Source of the DNA: JAFGBI01 sp964480725
GTDB lineage: Bacteria; Myxococcota_A; Polyangia; Polyangiales; Polyangiaceae
Assembly (NCBI GenBank): GCA_964480725.1
Contig: CAYZQO010000010.1
Coordinates: 48,784-112,783 of the forward strand
Direction: 5' to 3'
DNA: 64,000 bases
The translations under genes were made by a program, and so were the position numbers. Position 1 is the first letter of the stretch. Every line of letters begins with the position of its first letter. Under the pieces are notes generated by a model. It saw nothing but the letters and a program-made list of their open reading frames with translations, searched no databases and was not told the origin of the DNA. This document shows positions 33,782-42,353 of this stretch, piece by piece.

Positions 33782-34045
33782 CGGGTCAGGCCAGAGCGCG
33801 GGTGTCGATTCCCGCCACCCGCCAGCCCCCGAGAGAGACGCTTGCGGAGGACCCTCCGTCGGGACCGCGAAGCTCGCCGATCGGTGGGCACCGCGGACTC
33901 ACGGGGTGACGGATCTCGCCATCAGGGAGGTCGCGGAGCGCACGGCTCCGTGGCGTCTCCTCGTCACCTGCCGTCTTGATGGGGGGCAAGGACGGCGCCG
34001 CCCTTCACGCGGTCCGCCCGTGGCCGTTTCCATCCTCGAAGAGCC
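33611..34045. other. Divergent intergenic region, nothing recognised
   Basis: About 435 bases between the hypothetical gene (if it starts at the GTG at 33610) and the first STAS-like gene. No convincing promoter, repeat or RNA structure is seen. The first gene's start may lie within this stretch (up to 33781). Confidence 0.4.
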
Positions 34046-34465
34046 ATGCCAAAGGTGACATGCAAGTCGGGATCTCGCGATGACCTCCTCGTCTTCTCGT
34101 TGCGCGGCAGGGTGACGTTGCGTGACCTCGTCGGGGCTTTGGAGCAATCACTCGAATTCGGTCCTCCGGACCAAGTGCTCTGGAGTGCCGTGGACGGCGA
34201 TCTGAGCGGCCTCTCACTCTCCGATCTCGGCACGCTGGTCGCCCTCGTCCTCTCGGGGGACTGGGCTCCACGTCGATGGGCGATCCTGGCCGATCGGGGG
34301 CCGACCCTCGCCGCGGCCGCCCTGATAGAGGCCTTCGCGGGCGAGCAAGGAGCCGAGGGCCGCGTGATGGCGTTCCGGGATCGCGACGCGGCTCTCGAAT
34401 GGCTAGGGATCCGGGAGCGGCCGACGACCCCGACGCCGTTCTACTGGAGTCCGGCGAGTCACTGA
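34046..34465 (+). CDS. STAS/SpoIIAA-like small protein, first of a tandem pair
   Basis: 139 residues, no signal or TM. Pattern DDLLVFSLRGRVTLRDLV, then VLWSAVDGDLSGLS, a long helix and RVMAFRDRDAALEWLGI resembles SpoIIAA/STAS-like proteins, in which a D at a strand end precedes the helix. It aligns over its whole length with the next gene. The function may be partner binding in a signalling pathway, by analogy only. Confidence 0.65.
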   Translation: MPKVTCKSGSRDDLLVFSLRGRVTLRDLVGALEQSLEFGPPDQVLWSAVDGDLSGLSLSDLGTLVALVLSGDWAPRRWAILADRGPTLAAAALIEAFAGEQGAEGRVMAFRDRDAALEWLGIRERPTTPTPFYWSPASH

Positions 34466-34600
34466 GCGTCTCCCCGGTTGGTGTGGATCGCCTCCTCGAC
34501 GGTCCGCGCGCGTGCGCCCCCTCGAACCGCACCCATCCTGGTTGCGTCTGCCGTCGTGATCTGGGAAATTCTTCCCGTGGGAGGGTTGAGGGTCGAGTAC

Positions 34601-34996
34601 GTGCGTGCGCTCGAGGTGTGCTTCGTCCGCGTGAGGGGGAGGGTTTCGACGAGCGAAGTCATTGCGGTGCTCGTCACTGCCGTGAGCCAGTCTCCCGCGC
34701 CCAGGATGCTCTGGGATATCTCGGAGGCCTCCGTCGACGAGTGGACGGAGGCGCGCGCGAGAGCTCTCGTTGATGGACTCACGGCAGCGGTGGGCGACGT
34801 GCCGGGGCTCAGCATCGCCCTCGTCGCGGGGGGCCCGCGTGGCCCCGATGTCCGCCGGGCTGTTGAGCGCCGGTTCTTCCTGCGTCGCCTCTCGAGCTCC
34901 GTCGAGACGTTCGGTAGCCGCGCTGCCGCGCTCGACTGGCTTGGTGTCATGCACCTACCCATCGGGAACGCGGACCGGGTCCGCCGCCTGGCTTGA
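34601..34996 (+). CDS. STAS/SpoIIAA-like small protein, second of a tandem pair
   Basis: 131 residues from a GTG at 34601, chosen because GAGGG lies eight bases upstream and because this start aligns with the first paralogue; an ATG-free extension to 34478 is open but unlike protein. LEVCFVRVRGRVSTSEVI, MLWDISEASVDEWTE and VETFGSRAAALDWLGV align with the neighbour's VFSLRGRVTLRDLV, VLWSAVDG and FRDRDAALEWLGI. A local duplication with strong divergence. Confidence 0.65.
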   Translation: MRALEVCFVRVRGRVSTSEVIAVLVTAVSQSPAPRMLWDISEASVDEWTEARARALVDGLTAAVGDVPGLSIALVAGGPRGPDVRRAVERRFFLRRLSSSVETFGSRAAALDWLGVMHLPIGNADRVRRLA

Positions 34997-35062
34997 GCGA
35001 AGCTGCTCTTCGAAGGGGGCGCTGTTCAGGGTGCCGCCGCCGTTGGCGAGCTAGTTGGTGCC

Positions 35063-35881
35063 CTAGAAGTGGGTGAGCGTGAGCAGTCCGAGCAAGCTCG
35101 CGTAGGTGAGTTCGGGGTCGCCGCCGAGCTTGGCGTAGTTACCCTGCAGCGCCAGCCCGACGCCGCCGTCGCCGTCACCGAACCACTCCTTGCCGATGGT
35201 CAGGCCGAGGCCGGGGCCGCTGGTCCCGTCGATGCACTGCCAGAAGCACTCGATGTCCGGCATGAACACGATCATCGTCACCCAGCGCAGGTGCGCGGTG
35301 AAGAACCAGTCCTGCTCGAAGTAGTACGAGCCGGTGATGCCGAGCCCGAAGAGCTTGAACCCGGCACGCGACGGCTCCTTCACGCGCGTCAGCATGTGCT
35401 CGAAGGATAGCTCCGCGGCGATGGCGAGATCGTGTCCGCCGCCGCCGAGCAGGCCCGACATCGCGAGCACCGGCGCCGTGTGGTTCAAATCGTCGATGGG
35501 CTTGAAGCCGGGCTTCGGCGGCAGCTCGCCGCGCACGTTGGCGATGCCTCCGCCCAGGGTGAAGCGCGCGAAGAACCCGCGGTGCGGCTCGTCCTCGTCC
35601 TGCTCCGCGTCAGCGGCGGGCGGGGTCGGCGGGGCGACCTGCTGCTGTGGGTAGGGCTGTCCGGGCTGCGCGGGGTAGGGCTGTCCGGGTTGCGCGGGGT
35701 AGGGCTGTCCGGGTTGCGCGGGCTGCGCGGGGTAGGGCTGTCCGGGTTGCGCGGGGTAGGGTTGCGCGGGCTGCGCGGGGTAGGGTTGCGCGGGCTGCGC
35801 CCCCTGCGCCTGCGCGCTCCCCGCGGCGAAGAGCAGCGTACCGGTCGCGAGGCACCGGGTTACGGAGCACGGGCGCGTCAC
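35063..35881 (-). CDS. Outer-membrane beta-barrel protein with PAQPGQPY repeats
   Basis: 272 residues from a GTG at 35881, coupled to the upstream lipoprotein by a GTGA overlap. Signal peptide ATGTLLFAAGSAQA, then about seven Pro/Gln/Tyr repeats (PAQPGQPY) to residue ~80, an acidic spacer (DAEQDEDE), then a barrel of amphipathic strands (RGFFARFTLGGGIANV, ITGSYYFEQDWFFTAHLRW) ending in LLTLTHF with a C-terminal Phe, the outer-membrane signature. The repeats may span peptidoglycan. Confidence 0.78.
   Translation of the reverse strand: MTRPCSVTRCLATGTLLFAAGSAQAQGAQPAQPYPAQPAQPYPAQPGQPYPAQPAQPGQPYPAQPGQPYPAQPGQPYPQQQVAPPTPPAADAEQDEDEPHRGFFARFTLGGGIANVRGELPPKPGFKPIDDLNHTAPVLAMSGLLGGGGHDLAIAAELSFEHMLTRVKEPSRAGFKLFGLGITGSYYFEQDWFFTAHLRWVTMIVFMPDIECFWQCIDGTSGPGLGLTIGKEWFGDGDGGVGLALQGNYAKLGGDPELTYASLLGLLTLTHF
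35648..35815 (-). repeat. Tandem repeat encoding PAQPGQPY units
   Basis: Units such as tgtccgggttgcgcggggtagggc recur five or more times in frame within the outer-membrane protein gene, with shorter variants. They form a Pro-rich linker. Confidence 0.85.
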
Positions 35882-36846
35882 GGGAACACCCCGGCGCAGA
35901 CGCTGCTAGTGAGCGCGTCGCAGTCGGACCCGAGCTGGTCGAGGCCGTTGACCGCAAGATAGCAGCGATACGTTTCCGCGCTCCGCTCGGAGCAGAGCTC
36001 CGGGGTGGCGCGCAGGTTGGAGAGGTCACAGGCCTTCGCCCGGTTCGCCAGGAAGACGGCCTGGTCCGCGCAGGCTTCCTGATTGGCGGCGCCCGCAGCG
36101 CCGGCCGCGCCCGCCGGTGCTCCGGCGCTACCGCCCGCCGGTGCTCCGGCGCTACCGGCGGTGACCGTCCCCGCCGCGCCCGCGGCACCGCCCGTGGCGC
36201 TTGCGCCGCCCGTGCCGCTCGCGCCGCCCGTCGGGGCAGGCGTCCGGTCGAGCGCCTCGGCACCCTCCTGTTCGCAGTCGTCGACGGTCCTGGCGTCGCA
36301 CGGCGCGCATCGCCCGCTCGCCTCGCACACGTCGCACGAGAAGGACGTGGCTTCGTCGCGCTCCTTCGAGCAGAGAAGCGCGGGCTCGCCGTTGCCACAA
36401 GGTGCGCTCAGCATCATCACCGTGGCACCGTCCCACCAGAGCAGGTAGCAGCGCCCCGCGTCGTAGGTGTACTCGTCGCCCTTCCAGGTCGAGAAGACGC
36501 GCTCCGGATCGCTCGGATCGTCGGTGGCGAAGGCAATGAGCACCACCTTCTCCGGGACCCCATCGTCGTCGATGTCGACGTCGAGCGTCTGCTCGTAGGC
36601 ATCGAACCCGGAGAGGTCGAAGTCGACGGTCCACTCGGTGGCCACGTCGATGCCGCACCAGAGGGCGAGATCTCCGTCGAAATCGACGCGCATGTCCGCG
36701 TCGAAGCCCACGTCGAACGCCACGTCGAACCCGAAGTCGAGCCGCCCGCGCAGCTGTGGCACCTCGAGCTCGGGATCGCTGCAACAACTCCCCACCACGA
36801 TCAGCGTCGTGCCGATCGCCGTGCGTCCCAACCGTCCTATGGCCAA
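35878..36846 (-). CDS. Acidic surface lipoprotein with Gly-rich linker
   Basis: 322 residues if started at the TTG at 36846, which sits five bases after a perfect AGGAGG. A GTG at 36852 overlaps that AGGAGG and so cannot use it. Signal AIGTTLIVVGSCC, an Asp-rich beta region (LDFGFDVAFDVGFDADMRVD), CYLLWWDGATVMMLSA, a Cys-rich patch, a Gly/Ala/Thr linker and a small Cys-containing C-terminal domain (NRAKACDLSNLRATPELC). Unknown function; operon with the barrel protein. Confidence 0.7.
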   Translation of the reverse strand: MAIGRLGRTAIGTTLIVVGSCCSDPELEVPQLRGRLDFGFDVAFDVGFDADMRVDFDGDLALWCGIDVATEWTVDFDLSGFDAYEQTLDVDIDDDGVPEKVVLIAFATDDPSDPERVFSTWKGDEYTYDAGRCYLLWWDGATVMMLSAPCGNGEPALLCSKERDEATSFSCDVCEASGRCAPCDARTVDDCEQEGAEALDRTPAPTGGASGTGGASATGGAAGAAGTVTAGSAGAPAGGSAGAPAGAAGAAGAANQEACADQAVFLANRAKACDLSNLRATPELCSERSAETYRCYLAVNGLDQLGSDCDALTSSVCAGVFP

Positions 36847-36947
36847 GCTCACCTCCTAAGAATGGGTGAATGATAGCCGACCGTGTCTCATTTCGCCACC
36901 CGACCAGGGACGGACCCTCGCCGCGCAGACGTGCGTGGTCGCTCGCC

Positions 36948-38003
36948 TCACCAGCCCGCCAGCGCCGCGATCGGCCCCGCCAGATCCCTGGCGATGGCCG
37001 CCTGCTGCTCGCCCGTCGGGTGTGCGTCGCTCGCGTCCCCGGGGTGGTGTTGCGAGGGGACGAATACCACCCGCGCGTCGGCGACCCGCCGCACCGTCTC
37101 GGCGAGGTGGCGCGCGAGCACGGTCTTCTGCGGCCGCGCGGGGTCGGCCGCGTCGTTGACGATCGCGCCCTCGGTGAGCAGCACCTTCGCCTGGGGGTAA
37201 TGGTCGAGGAGCGTGCGGACGAAGGTGACGTAGGGAGCGACGAAATCCGCCTCTGTTGGGAGAGCACCGAAACCGAGGTTGAAGTCGTTGGTGCCGAGCG
37301 AGACGACGACGACGTCGGGCGCGCACTCGCGATGGTTCCAGGGCACGGGGTCTTCTTCGTTCGGCAGCGCGAGCTCGGCGAAGCGGGGCGCGTTCAGGAC
37401 GTCGTGCCGCCCCTGCCAGTCTCGGTAGATCCCGCGCCCGCCGAAGCAGACCAGATGACACTGGGCGCCGAGCTCCTGCGCGACGAGCATGCCGAAGGAT
37501 CGGGTCCCGTCGGAGGAGGCAGCCTGGTCGCCGGGGACCATCGCGGCGCGGTCCGCGCCCTCGCCGCAGGTGACGGAGTCACCGATGAACAGCAACCGTC
37601 GCTCGGGCCAGGGCGGCGGCGTCTCCAGCGTTGCTCCCTCGGGAAGGGCCAGCCCACGCACGGTCACGATCCCCTGCCAGGTTTCGGTGCGGTGCGCGAT
37701 CTCCACGACGTGGGTGCCGGGACCAAGCCCGGCCGCGAGCTCGATGTCGCGCTCCCACGCCGGGAGCCGCACGACGTGCGCGGGACCGGCGTCCACGGTC
37801 ACGGCAAGCCGGCAGTTGCCGGTCGAGCAGCTGGTGCGTGCCGTGAGTCCGCTGCCGGTGAGCGCCACGCGCAGCGTCACCCCCGGGTACCCGAAGCTGA
37901 GCCCGCCGTCCGGCAGGCGGACGACGCGGCCCATCACCGCGACGCGGGGGTCGGTGGCCGCGACGAAGGCGGTGGGAGCGGAACGAGACGGGGCGGTCGG
38001 CAT
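36948..38003 (-). CDS. CE2-type SGNH deacetylase/esterase
   Basis: 351 residues from the ATG at 38003. N-terminal jelly-roll (~20-145: VRLPDGGLSFGYPGVTLRVA, VVEIAHRTE) followed by an SGNH domain: block I LLFIGDSVTCGEGAD, block II HLVCFGGRGIY, block III SLGTNDFN, and DAHPTGEQQ with catalytic Asp and His. This two-domain layout is that of carbohydrate esterase family 2 (acetyl-xylan esterase, CtCE2 type). No clear signal peptide is seen from this start. Confidence 0.85.
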   Translation of the reverse strand: MPTAPSRSAPTAFVAATDPRVAVMGRVVRLPDGGLSFGYPGVTLRVALTGSGLTARTSCSTGNCRLAVTVDAGPAHVVRLPAWERDIELAAGLGPGTHVVEIAHRTETWQGIVTVRGLALPEGATLETPPPWPERRLLFIGDSVTCGEGADRAAMVPGDQAASSDGTRSFGMLVAQELGAQCHLVCFGGRGIYRDWQGRHDVLNAPRFAELALPNEEDPVPWNHRECAPDVVVVSLGTNDFNLGFGALPTEADFVAPYVTFVRTLLDHYPQAKVLLTEGAIVNDAADPARPQKTVLARHLAETVRRVADARVVFVPSQHHPGDASDAHPTGEQQAAIARDLAGPIAALAGW

Positions 38004-38059
38004 GGCCGTGGGGGCGACGCCCCTGGGGGCCGGCCGCCGACCGGCGACGCGCGGGCGGT

Positions 38060-40312
38060 TCAGGGGGCGGCGGGCGCGGCGGCGGGCGCGGCGGCGGGCG
38101 CGGCGGCGGCCGCGGACGGGGCGGCGGCGGGTGCTGACGCGGCCCCGAACAGCGGCCGGGGCAGGAGCGTCGCCGCCTGCGCGGAGGGCGGCAGGTAGGC
38201 GTCCAGCCTGCCCATGGCCCACCCGACGCCGAGCGCCACCACGACGAGCAGCAGCGCCCAGAGCCACCAGCGCGTCGGCTTGTCCGCGTAGGGATCGGCG
38301 CCGACCTCGCGCCCCGAGCCGGCGGGGAGCTCGGCCACCTTGGTGAGTGCGCCGCCGAAGGGGACGTTGACGCGCACGCGCCCGTTGATGGCCCAGCCGT
38401 TGGCGTCGAGGATGGGACCGAGGTTGCGCTGTCGGAGCTTGAGCCAGGCGATCAGCATCGAGGGCAGCGAGATCGCGAGCACGAGCGCCAGGAAACCGAG
38501 GGGCATCCAGAGGCCGAGGCCGAGGAACATGCCGAGCGCGGTCGAGAGGAAGGTGGCAGCACCCGCCACGGCGACGCCCACCGCGGCGACCATCCCCACG
38601 TCGACCTTCTTGGGCGGCGCAGCGGCCGCGGCGGGGGCAGCCTGGTCCGCGGTGGCGGCGGCGGCGGCGGCGCTGTCCACGCGGGCCGTGGACGCCTTCT
38701 CCTTGTCGGCGGCGCGCTTGGCGACCTGCTCCTCGATCATCCGCACCAGCCGCTTGTACGGGGACCAGAACGCCTGCCGGATGCTGATCGGGTTCGAAAC
38801 CACGTTGATGATCCGGGCGTCCCAGTCGTTGCCCTTCCGGTCGTAGAAGACGCCGTTTCGTCCCGCCATCAGGTGGTCGACATCGCCGGCCGTGAAGGCG
38901 GCCACGATGCTCAGCTTCTCCGCGCCGCGGGTGCAGTCGCAGTACGCCAGGTACGCCTTGGATAGACCGGCCAGCGCGGCGTGCTGGGCCGGATCGTTTA
39001 CGGTGACCACGAGCTCGCAGGCGCGCCCGTCGAGGTACAGGGTGCCCGCCTGGAAGACCGCGCCCTTGCGCCCGTAGAAATCGGCGAAGCTGACGAAGTT
39101 GCGGAGCATCGTCACCAGGTCGCGGCGCAGGCGGATGGCCTTCTCCACCGCCGCAATCTGCGCGTACTCAGTCTCGAGGGCCGCGTCCTCCGCGATCAGC
39201 GCTGCGAGCGCCCCCGGCTGCCCGCCGCTGACCAGCTCGCGCAGGCGCTCGATCCCCAGCGAAGCGACCGGAGTGGCGGGCGCCTTTGCCTTCCAGGCGC
39301 GGAACACGGCGAGCCGTTCCACGATCGCTGTGTAGTCCGCCTCGGTCAGCCCCGTACGGGCGCCAAGCAGGGGGGTGACGGCGGCGCTCGCAAACCGGCT
39401 GAGCCGCTCCGCCCACGCCGGGTTCACGCCCGCACCGAGCGGAAGCGCGCGGCCGCTCTCGACCCGCGCCACGGGGAGCTTGGCGACGTCCTCGTCGTCG
39501 CGGACGAGCGAGCGCGGCGAGAGCGCCTGGAGCTCGGCTTCCGTCGCGTTGAGCGCCTCCGCGGCGCGGGCGTCGTAGGTCGCGATCCGGCACCGCGCAA
39601 AGTAGTCGTCGAGCTTGGCCTGCACCGCGTCGAGCGCCTCGGCGGCGGCGGCCGTGCCGTCGCCAAGCGGGCGGACCCCCTCCGCGTCGCCCGCCGCGTG
39701 GTGCTCGAGCTCGGCCTTCGCGTGCTCGAAGAATAGATCGACGAGCTTCTGGTCGACGCCCGGTTTTCCGCTCCGATCCGGCACCGACCCCACCGCCGCC
39801 ATCACCTGCTCGATCGTCAGGCGAGTGCCCTCGTCGTCTGCCGACTCAGCCGGCACGATCCCGTCGCCGTTGAAGCGTGTCGCGACGAAGATCTCCGCCA
39901 TGGCCTCGACGTCCGCCAGGGCGATCGCCTTGCCGTCCTTCTTGCCCTGTTCGGCGAGGATGCGCTTGGCGGCCGCCAGCACCGCCTTGCCCTCCTTGTT
40001 CGACCCATCGAACTCGGCCAGTGGGATCGAGTCACCCGCCTCGAACAGGAGGTCGAGGCGCTTGAGAACCTTGCCCATCCAATCCACGGCGGCGAGGACC
40101 TCGGGCACGCGCACGCGCCCGTCGTGATCGGCGTCGATGAGCACCAGCGTCTTCTCGTCGAGTTCCGTGCCCCGCGTCGGGCACGCGAGTGCAACCCACA
40201 GCTTCTGGTCCAGCTCGTCCAAGTGCGCGATGTCCGCGCCTGTGGAGAGGACGACCTGATCGACGCCGCCTGCGCGGAAGAAACGCCAACGGTGGGGTGC
40301 TCGCTTCGCCAT
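38060..40312 (-). CDS. Large EF-hand membrane protein, conserved hypothetical
   Basis: 750 residues from the ATG at 40312. N-terminus RAPHRWRFFRAGGVDQVVL, an EF-hand loop DADHDGRVRVPEV at ~60, a second Ca-like loop RFNGDGIVPAES, a long helical region, and VSFADFYGRKGAVFQAGTLY with CDCTRG near 470. A C-terminal TM block (VDVGMVAAVGVAVAGAATFL and following helices) and a last TM (WWLWALLLVVVALGVG) precede an Ala/Pro-rich tail. The same long protein is known as a conserved hypothetical in several phyla; role unknown. Confidence 0.8.
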   Translation of the reverse strand: MAKRAPHRWRFFRAGGVDQVVLSTGADIAHLDELDQKLWVALACPTRGTELDEKTLVLIDADHDGRVRVPEVLAAVDWMGKVLKRLDLLFEAGDSIPLAEFDGSNKEGKAVLAAAKRILAEQGKKDGKAIALADVEAMAEIFVATRFNGDGIVPAESADDEGTRLTIEQVMAAVGSVPDRSGKPGVDQKLVDLFFEHAKAELEHHAAGDAEGVRPLGDGTAAAAEALDAVQAKLDDYFARCRIATYDARAAEALNATEAELQALSPRSLVRDDEDVAKLPVARVESGRALPLGAGVNPAWAERLSRFASAAVTPLLGARTGLTEADYTAIVERLAVFRAWKAKAPATPVASLGIERLRELVSGGQPGALAALIAEDAALETEYAQIAAVEKAIRLRRDLVTMLRNFVSFADFYGRKGAVFQAGTLYLDGRACELVVTVNDPAQHAALAGLSKAYLAYCDCTRGAEKLSIVAAFTAGDVDHLMAGRNGVFYDRKGNDWDARIINVVSNPISIRQAFWSPYKRLVRMIEEQVAKRAADKEKASTARVDSAAAAAATADQAAPAAAAAPPKKVDVGMVAAVGVAVAGAATFLSTALGMFLGLGLWMPLGFLALVLAISLPSMLIAWLKLRQRNLGPILDANGWAINGRVRVNVPFGGALTKVAELPAGSGREVGADPYADKPTRWWLWALLLVVVALGVGWAMGRLDAYLPPSAQAATLLPRPLFGAASAPAAAPSAAAAAPAAAPAAAPAAP

Positions 40313-40470
40313 GGCGCGCGAGGATAGACGCCCGCCAAGGCGGTGTCGACGCGGCAATCAGGCGCGCCGCCAACGCGCGGTGATCCGGTCCGGCCCCCCG
40401 CGCAGCCCTCCGATCTCACTCAGGGAACGAGGGGCTTCCCGCTAGAGCACCGAACAGGTCGCCGACAGCG

Positions 40471-40495
40471 ACGGAGGCCCGGAAAATGCCTCCGT
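40471..40495 (-). terminator. Hairpin downstream of the GH8 gene
   Basis: ACGGAGGC (40471-40478) pairs perfectly with GCCTCCGT (40488-40495) over a 9-base loop ccggaaaat. It lies ~100 bases beyond the GH8 stop codon in the direction of transcription. There is no T-tract, so termination is plausible but unproven. Confidence 0.4.
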
Positions 40496-40597
40496 GCAGG
40501 GCGAGGAGACATTCTCCAGGCCTCCTTCGCCGCCGTCCGCTCCCAATTCGGTGCTAAAGGTCGTCGATCTGTCGCAGCGATCAACCGGATTGCTGCT

Positions 40598-42233
40598 CTA
40601 GGGGGAAACCCCCATCGCCCCGGACATCATCAGGAGCGACAGGGCGGTCCAGGAGGTTTGGTAATAGAGGGTCCCGTTCAGGAGGGCCCCCGTCTCGACT
40701 AGGGACCAGGCCTGGTCGAGCTCGGGCTGCCAAGCCGGGTCGCTCATGAACGCGACTCCCGCGGGACCGACGAACGAAGCAGCCTGCGTGGAGGAGTCGT
40801 TCTCCGGGCGAGGGGTGCCGTCGAGGTCGTAGCCGTTCTCGATCGCGGCGACCCCCACCCCGGCGTAGAAGGCCGCGATCCTGTCGAGGTAGGCTTTGGC
40901 TCGCGGCTCGCCGAACCAGCACCAGTCCTGGCCGAGGCGGAATGGCGTGCGCGTCGAGTCGTTCTGGAAATGGGTGGGGGCGCCGTCGTAGGCCGAGACG
41001 ACGTTTCCCAGCGAATCCGACCAGGCCGGCACCAGGCCGTTGTCCGCGTTACCGAGGGTGTCATTGAGGGTCCGCTCGAGGACGGCGTAATTGCCGTCGA
41101 TGACCGCGTTCCATCCGTCGACGTTGTTCGTCACCTCGCCGAAGACGCGGAAATAGGCCGGTGCGAAGTAAGAGAGGTTGGTGATGTCCCGGCCGCCCCA
41201 GGCATCTCCCGGGAGCCACAGGTGGCCGCGCCCCTCGTCCACCTCATGGTCCCACATCGCCTCGACCATGCGGACCGCGAGCGTCAGGTACTCCTCGTCG
41301 AGCGATCCGTGACCTCCCCAGCGACGGGCGGCCACGACGAGGGCGAACGCGATGTCCTCGTCGCCGTCGCTGGCCGCGCCCGTGCCGATGACGTCTCCGT
41401 CCGGATCCACCTCCCAGTCCATCAGGCCGTTGTCGTTGAGGTAGAGCGCCGTGTAGCGCCAGAGCGCGTCGAAGGTGGTTTGGTCGTTGTGATAGACGGC
41501 GAGGAGCAGCCCGTAGCCCATGCCTTCGGAGACGGTGGAGCCGATCACGCTGCCGGAATCTGGCTTCCAGATGCGCAGATGCCCCTGGGCCCCGTCGGCG
41601 GTCACCACGGTGTCCTTGAACGTTGCGTAATAGGCGCGGGCCGTGTCGGCGCTCGCGCTGGTGGGCAGCGAGCAGCGCGCGCCGGCTCCTCCGGCGCCAC
41701 CCGCCGGCGCGGCCCCGGCCGCCCCGGCCGCGCCACCGGACGGGGTCGCGGCGCCGCTGCCCGCCGCACCCCCCGCACCGCCGGTCACCAGGCCGCCCAC
41801 GCCGCCCGTCGTTCCCGCACCCCCGCCGGGATTCTCGCCACCGGTCGGAGGGGCGCTCCCGCTTCCGCCCGCGGGTGCACCGCCCGCGCTGCCGCTGGGG
41901 TCCGCGCCGCCCGTCGTCCTGTCGCCACCCGTCGTTNNNNNNNNNNNNNNNNNNNNNNNNNNNNNNNNNNNNNNNNNNNNNNNNNNNNNNNNNNNNNNNN
42001 NNNNNNNNNNNNNNNNNNNNNNNNNNNNNNNNNNNNCCGTCGCCACCCGTCGTTCCGTCGCCACCCGTCGTTCCGTCGCCACCCGTCGTTCCGTCGCCAC
42101 CCGTCGTTCTGGCGCCGCCAGCCCCGCCACTGGCGCCCGTGCTCGTCGGATCAGAGGCCGAGTCGGCTCCGTTCTCACCGCACGCAACGCCGAGTGTCGC
42201 CACGAGCGCCAGCGCGACGGGAGTGGTCCGCAT
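40598..42233 (-). CDS. GH8 glycoside hydrolase lipoprotein (contains assembly gap)
   Basis: Lipoprotein signal (VALALVATLGVAC), a TTGGDG repeat linker broken by the gap, more Gly/Ala/Ser linker, then a GH8 domain. STVSEGMGYGLLLA holds the catalytic acid Glu, DGDEDIAFALV the conserved Asp region, and LPGDAWGGRDITNLSYFAPA and DWCWFGEPRAKAY further family features. GH8 enzymes (endoglucanase, xylanase, licheninase, chitosanase) act by inversion; the substrate here is undetermined. Frames on both sides of the gap agree if the true gap length is a multiple of three, as expected for 18-bp units. Confidence 0.9.
41937..42036. other. Assembly gap (100 N)
   Basis: Exactly 100 Ns inside the 18-bp repeat of the GH8 lipoprotein gene. 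Confidence 1.
42037..42109 (-). repeat. 18-bp tandem repeat encoding TTGGDG
   Basis: ccgtcgccacccgtcgtt is repeated four times in tandem next to the gap and resumes on its far side (before 41937). Codes for the flexible linker of the GH8 lipoprotein. Confidence 0.92.
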
Positions 42234-42353
42234 CCGAGCATTCTAGCTCGGCGCGGAGCTCCTGCCCAAAGGCGCCGGGACCGAGGGTAGGGGTGGGGTC
42301 GCTCCCTCGCCTCGGTCCGCGAGCGACGTGGCCCGACCCGCTTGCGGTCGCGC

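Noticed and set aside
40471..40495. Possible cyclic-di-GMP (GEMM) riboswitch
   Set aside because: Only a single 8-bp hairpin is present; the GEMM core sequences and second helix are missing, and it lies downstream of a gene rather than before one.
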